A stretch of DNA of 64,000 nucleotides from contig PVUG01000007.1 in NCBI GenBank assembly GCA_003001975.1, positions 62,001 to 126,000 on the forward strand, in the 5' to 3' direction. A program made the translations under genes and the position numbers. The notes below the pieces were generated by a model. The model did no database searches, was not told the DNA's origin, and worked only from the letters and a program-made list of their open reading frames with translations. The stretch's first letter is position 1, and every line of letters begins with the position of its first letter. Below are positions 60,744-64,000 of the stretch, one piece after another. The DNA is from Martelella mediterranea. Its GTDB lineage: Bacteria; Pseudomonadota; Alphaproteobacteria; Rhizobiales; Rhizobiaceae.

Positions 60744-62369
60744 ATGAAGAGACGAGTTTTTCTGGCGCAAACGGCCGCGGGAGCGCTGGCTTTCTCCGGT
60801 TTGGGAAGCAAGGCATTTGCTCAAGGCGCCGCGGTGGAGCCCGGCAAGGTACCGGACCAGAATGCGGAAGTGGAAGCGCAGGCACCGGCACCGGCCCCCG
60901 ATGCGTTTACCTTCGATACGCTGACAGCCCGGATGAAGGAAAAGGCGGCGCAGCCCTATGAGGCGCCGCCGCAGGATGTTGGCGAACCCTTCAATTCGCT
61001 CCACTATGATGATTACCGGGCAATCCGCTACGATCCCAACAAGGCGATCTGGCGGGACCAGTCGAATTTCCAGCTTCAGGCCTTTTCGCTCGGCTGGCTG
61101 TTCAAGACGCCGGTGGAGATTTACGAAGTCGCCAATGGCGATGCCGAAAAGCTGGTGTTTTCCGCCGACGACTTCATTTATCGCTCGCCGCTGGATATCG
61201 CACAGTTCAGGGATGCTGAATTTCCCGGCGTTGCCGGTTTCCGCATCAACTATCCGCTGAACCGGCCCGATGTTTCCGACGAGCTGATTTCCTTCCTGGG
61301 CTCTTCCTATTTCCGTGCGCTCGGCCAGGGCAATCTTTACGGGTTGTCGGCCCGTGGTCTGGCGGTCAACACCGCCACGGACCAGGGCGAGGAGTTTCCG
61401 CGGTTTTCGGCGTTCTACATCGTTCGCCCCGTTGCGGAAGGCGAAAAGATCACCGTTTTTGCCGCGCTCGACGGTCCGAGCGTCACCGGCGCCTACCGGT
61501 TCGTGATCACGCCCGGCAAGAATACGCGCATGGATGTGACCGCGCGATTGTTTTTCCGGAACGATATCGCCCGTCTCGGCGTTGCACCTATGACTTCGAT
61601 GTTCCTGTTCGGGCCGGCCAACCATCATGCGTTTGACGACTATCGGGAACGTGTTCACGACAGCGAAGGGCTGAAGATCGTGCGTGCCGATGGTACAGAG
61701 TTGTGGCGCAACCTGCAGAACGCGAAGAAGCTTGCGAATTCCTTCTTCACCGAAACCGATCCGCGCGCCTTCGGGCTTTACCAGCGCCATCGGGAATTCG
61801 AGGATTATCAGGACGCCGAAGCCCATTACGAACGTCGGCCCTCGCTCCTCGTCGAGCCGCTCGGCACCTGGGGCAAGGGTTCGATTTCGCTGGTCGAAAT
61901 TCCGACCGACAAGGAAGTCAACGACAATGTCGTGTGCTTCTGGCAGCCGGAAGCCCCGGCCAAGGCCGGAGAATCGGCCGAATATTCGTACCGCCTGACA
62001 TGGGGTGCGATCGAGGAAGATCAGGCGCGGCTTGCGCGCGTGGTCGACATCAGAAGCGGTGAAGGCGGCGTCTCGGGCGCACAGGCTGACGACGATGTCC
62101 GCAAGATCGTGGTCGACTTTGCCGGCGGCCCGCTGGCAGATTTTGGCGCGGGGTCGGAACTTAAGGAGCGGCTCCACGTTACCAATGGCGAGATTGTTCA
62201 TTCGACGGTTTCAGCAATCATGGGCGAAGACGTCTGGCGGCTTGCAATCGATGTCCGTCCGGCAGGCGATGCGCCGGTCGAACTGCTCGCTGCTCTGACC
62301 GACGGCAACCGCGATTTGAGTGAAGTATGGCTTTATCAATGGAGAAAAGGCGATGACCAACCAGACTGA
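60744..62369 (+). CDS. opgG: Periplasmic glucan biosynthesis protein OpgG (MdoG)
   Basis: A 541-residue periplasmic protein needed for osmoregulated periplasmic glucan (OPG) synthesis. The N-terminus MKRRVFLAQTAAGALAFSG is a Tat-type signal. The glucan-processing domain begins TFDTLTARMKEKAAQPYEAP; typical OpgG blocks are LHYDDYRAIRYDPNKAIWRD, FNLYG-like ALGQGNLYGLSARGLAVNTA, and TSMFLFGPANHHAFDDYRER. Its last 17 bases overlap the start of a small ORF (62353), then opgH follows. The operon opgGH is standard. Length fits OpgG/OpgD. Confidence 0.95.
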   Translation: MKRRVFLAQTAAGALAFSGLGSKAFAQGAAVEPGKVPDQNAEVEAQAPAPAPDAFTFDTLTARMKEKAAQPYEAPPQDVGEPFNSLHYDDYRAIRYDPNKAIWRDQSNFQLQAFSLGWLFKTPVEIYEVANGDAEKLVFSADDFIYRSPLDIAQFRDAEFPGVAGFRINYPLNRPDVSDELISFLGSSYFRALGQGNLYGLSARGLAVNTATDQGEEFPRFSAFYIVRPVAEGEKITVFAALDGPSVTGAYRFVITPGKNTRMDVTARLFFRNDIARLGVAPMTSMFLFGPANHHAFDDYRERVHDSEGLKIVRADGTELWRNLQNAKKLANSFFTETDPRAFGLYQRHREFEDYQDAEAHYERRPSLLVEPLGTWGKGSISLVEIPTDKEVNDNVVCFWQPEAPAKAGESAEYSYRLTWGAIEEDQARLARVVDIRSGEGGVSGAQADDDVRKIVVDFAGGPLADFGAGSELKERLHVTNGEIVHSTVSAIMGEDVWRLAIDVRPAGDAPVELLAALTDGNRDLSEVWLYQWRKGDDQPD

Positions 62370-62532
62370 CGGAAACAAGGATTTTACCCGGTTTCTCCCG
62401 GCGACAGCCCCGCTGCCGATGCCGGACCAGTTGATCGAACGCCCCCGCCATCAGGGTCTGATTGCGACGATACTGTCACCGGTGTCTGTCCTGCAGCGTC
62501 CGCGCGCCGTTCGTTTCTGGTCCAGAGGGTAA
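62353..62532 (+). CDS. Small ORF between opgG and opgH, in frame with opgH
   Basis: A 59-residue frame starting ATGACCAACCAG inside the end of opgG and stopping at TAA 62530-62532. It contains LPATAPLPMPDQ, the Pro-rich motif often seen near the N-terminus of OpgH proteins. It is in the same frame as opgH and no other stop occurs between the TAA and the opgH ATG at 62590. So it is either a separate coupled small protein or the N-terminus of OpgH cut off by a nonsense codon. A sequencing error is a third possibility. Confidence 0.5.
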   Translation: MTNQTDGNKDFTRFLPATAPLPMPDQLIERPRHQGLIATILSPVSVLQRPRAVRFWSRG

Positions 62533-62589
62533 TTCCGGTCGATAAAAGCCAGCACGGTCTTTTGGTGCCGGCGTCAATTTCAGGGAAGC

Positions 62590-64000
62590 ATGATGCTGGC
62601 TCTCAGGCGAACCATTTCCATTCTGTTTGCAGTCTTCGTGGCGGTGCTCGCCTCGCGGCTGGCCATGGACGTGTTTTTCGCAGATGGCGTGGACTGGGTC
62701 GATTTTGTGCGGATTGCGCTTTGCGCAGCCACGGCCGCCTGGATCGCCTGGGGCGCGTCGCTGGCGCTTGGCGGGTTGATTGGCGCACGGATCAAGACCC
62801 CGCCGCGCTCGCAGCTTTCCGACAGCGGCCGCGCGGCGCGCACCGCGATCCTGATCCCGGTTTATAACGAGGATCCGCGCGCGACCTTTTCCTCCGCCGC
62901 CGCGATGGCCGAAAGTCTGCAAAAGACCGGTCATGCCGAACTGTTCGATATTGCGATCCTGTCGGATACCCGCGATCCAGACGTTGCGGCGCAGGAGGAA
63001 GAATGGTTCCTGCGGCTGCATGCCGAGGTGCCTGCGCCGATTGAGGTGTTCTACCGCCGCCGCACGGACAATTCCGGCAAGAAAGCCGGCAATATCGGTG
63101 ATTTCGTCCGCCGCCACGGCGGGCGCTACCCTTACATGCTGATCCTCGATGCCGACAGCCTGATGGACGGGGAAACCATCGTCGAGATGCTGCGGCGCAT
63201 GGAAGCCGAACCGAGACTTGGCCTGTTGCAGACGCTGCCGAAGATCGTTGCCGCGCGGTCGTGGTTTGCGCGCGCGCTTCAGTTTTCTGCCGGTCTGTTC
63301 TCCCCGATTTTTACCCGCGGGCTGGCCCGCATGCAGGGGCAGGAAGGTCCGTTCTGGGGCCATAACGCCATGGTGCGCACCACCGCCTTTGCCGAAAGCT
63401 GTGGCTTGCCCGCGCTGACCGGCGCGCCGCCGTTTGGCGGGCATATTCTCAGTCATGATTATGTCGAGGCCGCGCTTCTGGCGCGCAATGGCTGGATCGT
63501 GCGTGTCGACGCCGATCTGGAAGGCTCCTTCGAGGAAGGCCCGCAGAACGTGATCGACTACGCCAAGCGCGACCGGCGCTGGTGTCAGGGCAATCTTCAG
63601 CATATCCGTCTCATCCACGGGCCGGGGCTGAAGGGCTGGAACCGGTTTACCTTCGTGCAGGGCGTGATGGCCTATGTCAGCTCGCCGCTGTGGATGGCCT
63701 TTATCGCCGCTTCGATTGTCGCGCCGCTTTTTGCGCCGCCGCCTGAATATTTTCCCAGTCCCTATCTGCCGGCGATCTTTCCGCGCGCCGAAACGGCACT
63801 CGCCGTCACGTTGCTTGTCGGCGTCGGCGGACTGTTGATCGGGCCGAAACTGCTGATCGCGCTGCGCTCCGGCATCACCGGCGAAGCGCGCCGTTTCGGC
63901 GGGTTTATCGCGGCATTTGCCTCGACGCTGGTCGAAATCATCTGGTCGTCGATCCTGGCGCCGATCACGCTGATGTATCAGAGCCGCTCGGTGCTGCAGA
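62590..64000 (+). CDS. opgH: Glucans biosynthesis glucosyltransferase OpgH (MdoH), partial
   Basis: Inner-membrane processive glucosyltransferase (GT2) that makes the linear beta-glucan backbone of periplasmic glucans from UDP-glucose, extruding it to the periplasm where OpgG acts. Only about 470 codons are in the window; the C-terminus lies to the right. Features: N-terminal membrane helix (ISILFAVFVAVLASRLAM), the catalytic domain with ILIPVYNEDPRATF, DxD in LILDADSLMDGE, GHNAMVRTTAFAE, LSHDYVEAALLARNGWIVRV and the R-R-W motif DRRWCQGNLQHIRL, then further helices. Start at 62590 or 62593 with AGGGA upstream; see the small ORF for the N-terminal question. Confidence 0.93.
   Translation, partial: MMLALRRTISILFAVFVAVLASRLAMDVFFADGVDWVDFVRIALCAATAAWIAWGASLALGGLIGARIKTPPRSQLSDSGRAARTAILIPVYNEDPRATFSSAAAMAESLQKTGHAELFDIAILSDTRDPDVAAQEEEWFLRLHAEVPAPIEVFYRRRTDNSGKKAGNIGDFVRRHGGRYPYMLILDADSLMDGETIVEMLRRMEAEPRLGLLQTLPKIVAARSWFARALQFSAGLFSPIFTRGLARMQGQEGPFWGHNAMVRTTAFAESCGLPALTGAPPFGGHILSHDYVEAALLARNGWIVRVDADLEGSFEEGPQNVIDYAKRDRRWCQGNLQHIRLIHGPGLKGWNRFTFVQGVMAYVSSPLWMAFIAASIVAPLFAPPPEYFPSPYLPAIFPRAETALAVTLLVGVGGLLIGPKLLIALRSGITGEARRFGGFIAAFASTLVEIIWSSILAPITLMYQSRSVLQ

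Noticed and set aside
59877-62201. 774-codon open frame on the minus strand opposite the FKBP gene and opgG.
   Set aside because: Antisense to two well-supported genes, without recognisable motifs, and crossing their intergenic terminator.

Overview
This window looks like chromosomal DNA from an alphaproteobacterium of the order Rhizobiales. The evidence is the gene set (CarD, an RpoH-type sigma factor and an Azotobacter-type FdxA close together, a Suv3-like RNA helicase, OpgG/OpgH, thiBPQ behind a TPP riboswitch), the high GC content, the many ABC and TRAP transporters, and GANTC and CtrA-type sites in one intergenic region. Naming a genus would be a guess. I see no phage, plasmid, CRISPR or insertion-sequence genes.

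Region 1 (1-11112) is a sugar-catabolic locus of two divergent units around a DeoR-family regulator. The minus unit encodes a sugar isomerase of the fucose/arabinose isomerase type, a two-subunit transketolase and an FGGY kinase that runs off the left edge. The plus unit encodes a CUT1 ABC importer and a cytoplasmic clan GH-A-like glycoside hydrolase (DUF5060/DUF4038 type). Isomerase, kinase and split transketolase together match the non-oxidative D-apiose (apulose-4-phosphate transketolase) route, so an apiose-containing oligosaccharide is my best substrate guess. Region 2 (11192-23996) is a GntR-controlled nitrogen-compound locus: a Dpp/Opp-type importer, an amidase, two ornithine-cyclodeaminase-family proteins, a RidA protein and two M20 amidohydrolases. 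The same 13-bp palindrome lies in both of its divergent control regions.

Region 3 (24146-30614) is mixed: a small dimeric-barrel protein, an Hsp70 homologue, a phosphate acyltransferase, an MliC-like secreted protein, a small P-loop kinase-like protein, glyoxalase I, a DMT permease, folE and tRNA-Thr(CGU). Region 4 (30978-40705) is a pectin-fragment regulon: TRAP permeases, a LacI regulator, an unrecognised 833-residue protein, KduI, a GH105 hydrolase, KduD and a TRAP binding protein. Three copies of one palindromic operator link its dispersed units. Region 5 (41372-46756) has a COG0523 GTPase behind a Zur-like box, a second TRAP system and a zinc alcohol dehydrogenase.

Region 6 (46912-64000) is mostly housekeeping: two tiny envelope proteins, an intergenic region rich in cell-cycle-type sites, the Suv3-like helicase with HslR, FdxA, CarD, RpoH, an acetyltransferase remnant, an M48 lipoprotein protease, thiBPQ, an FKBP isomerase, and opgG followed by opgH, which leaves the window. 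Two mosaic palindromic repeats (near 30.8 kb and 53.1 kb) belong to a probable dispersed intergenic repeat family.
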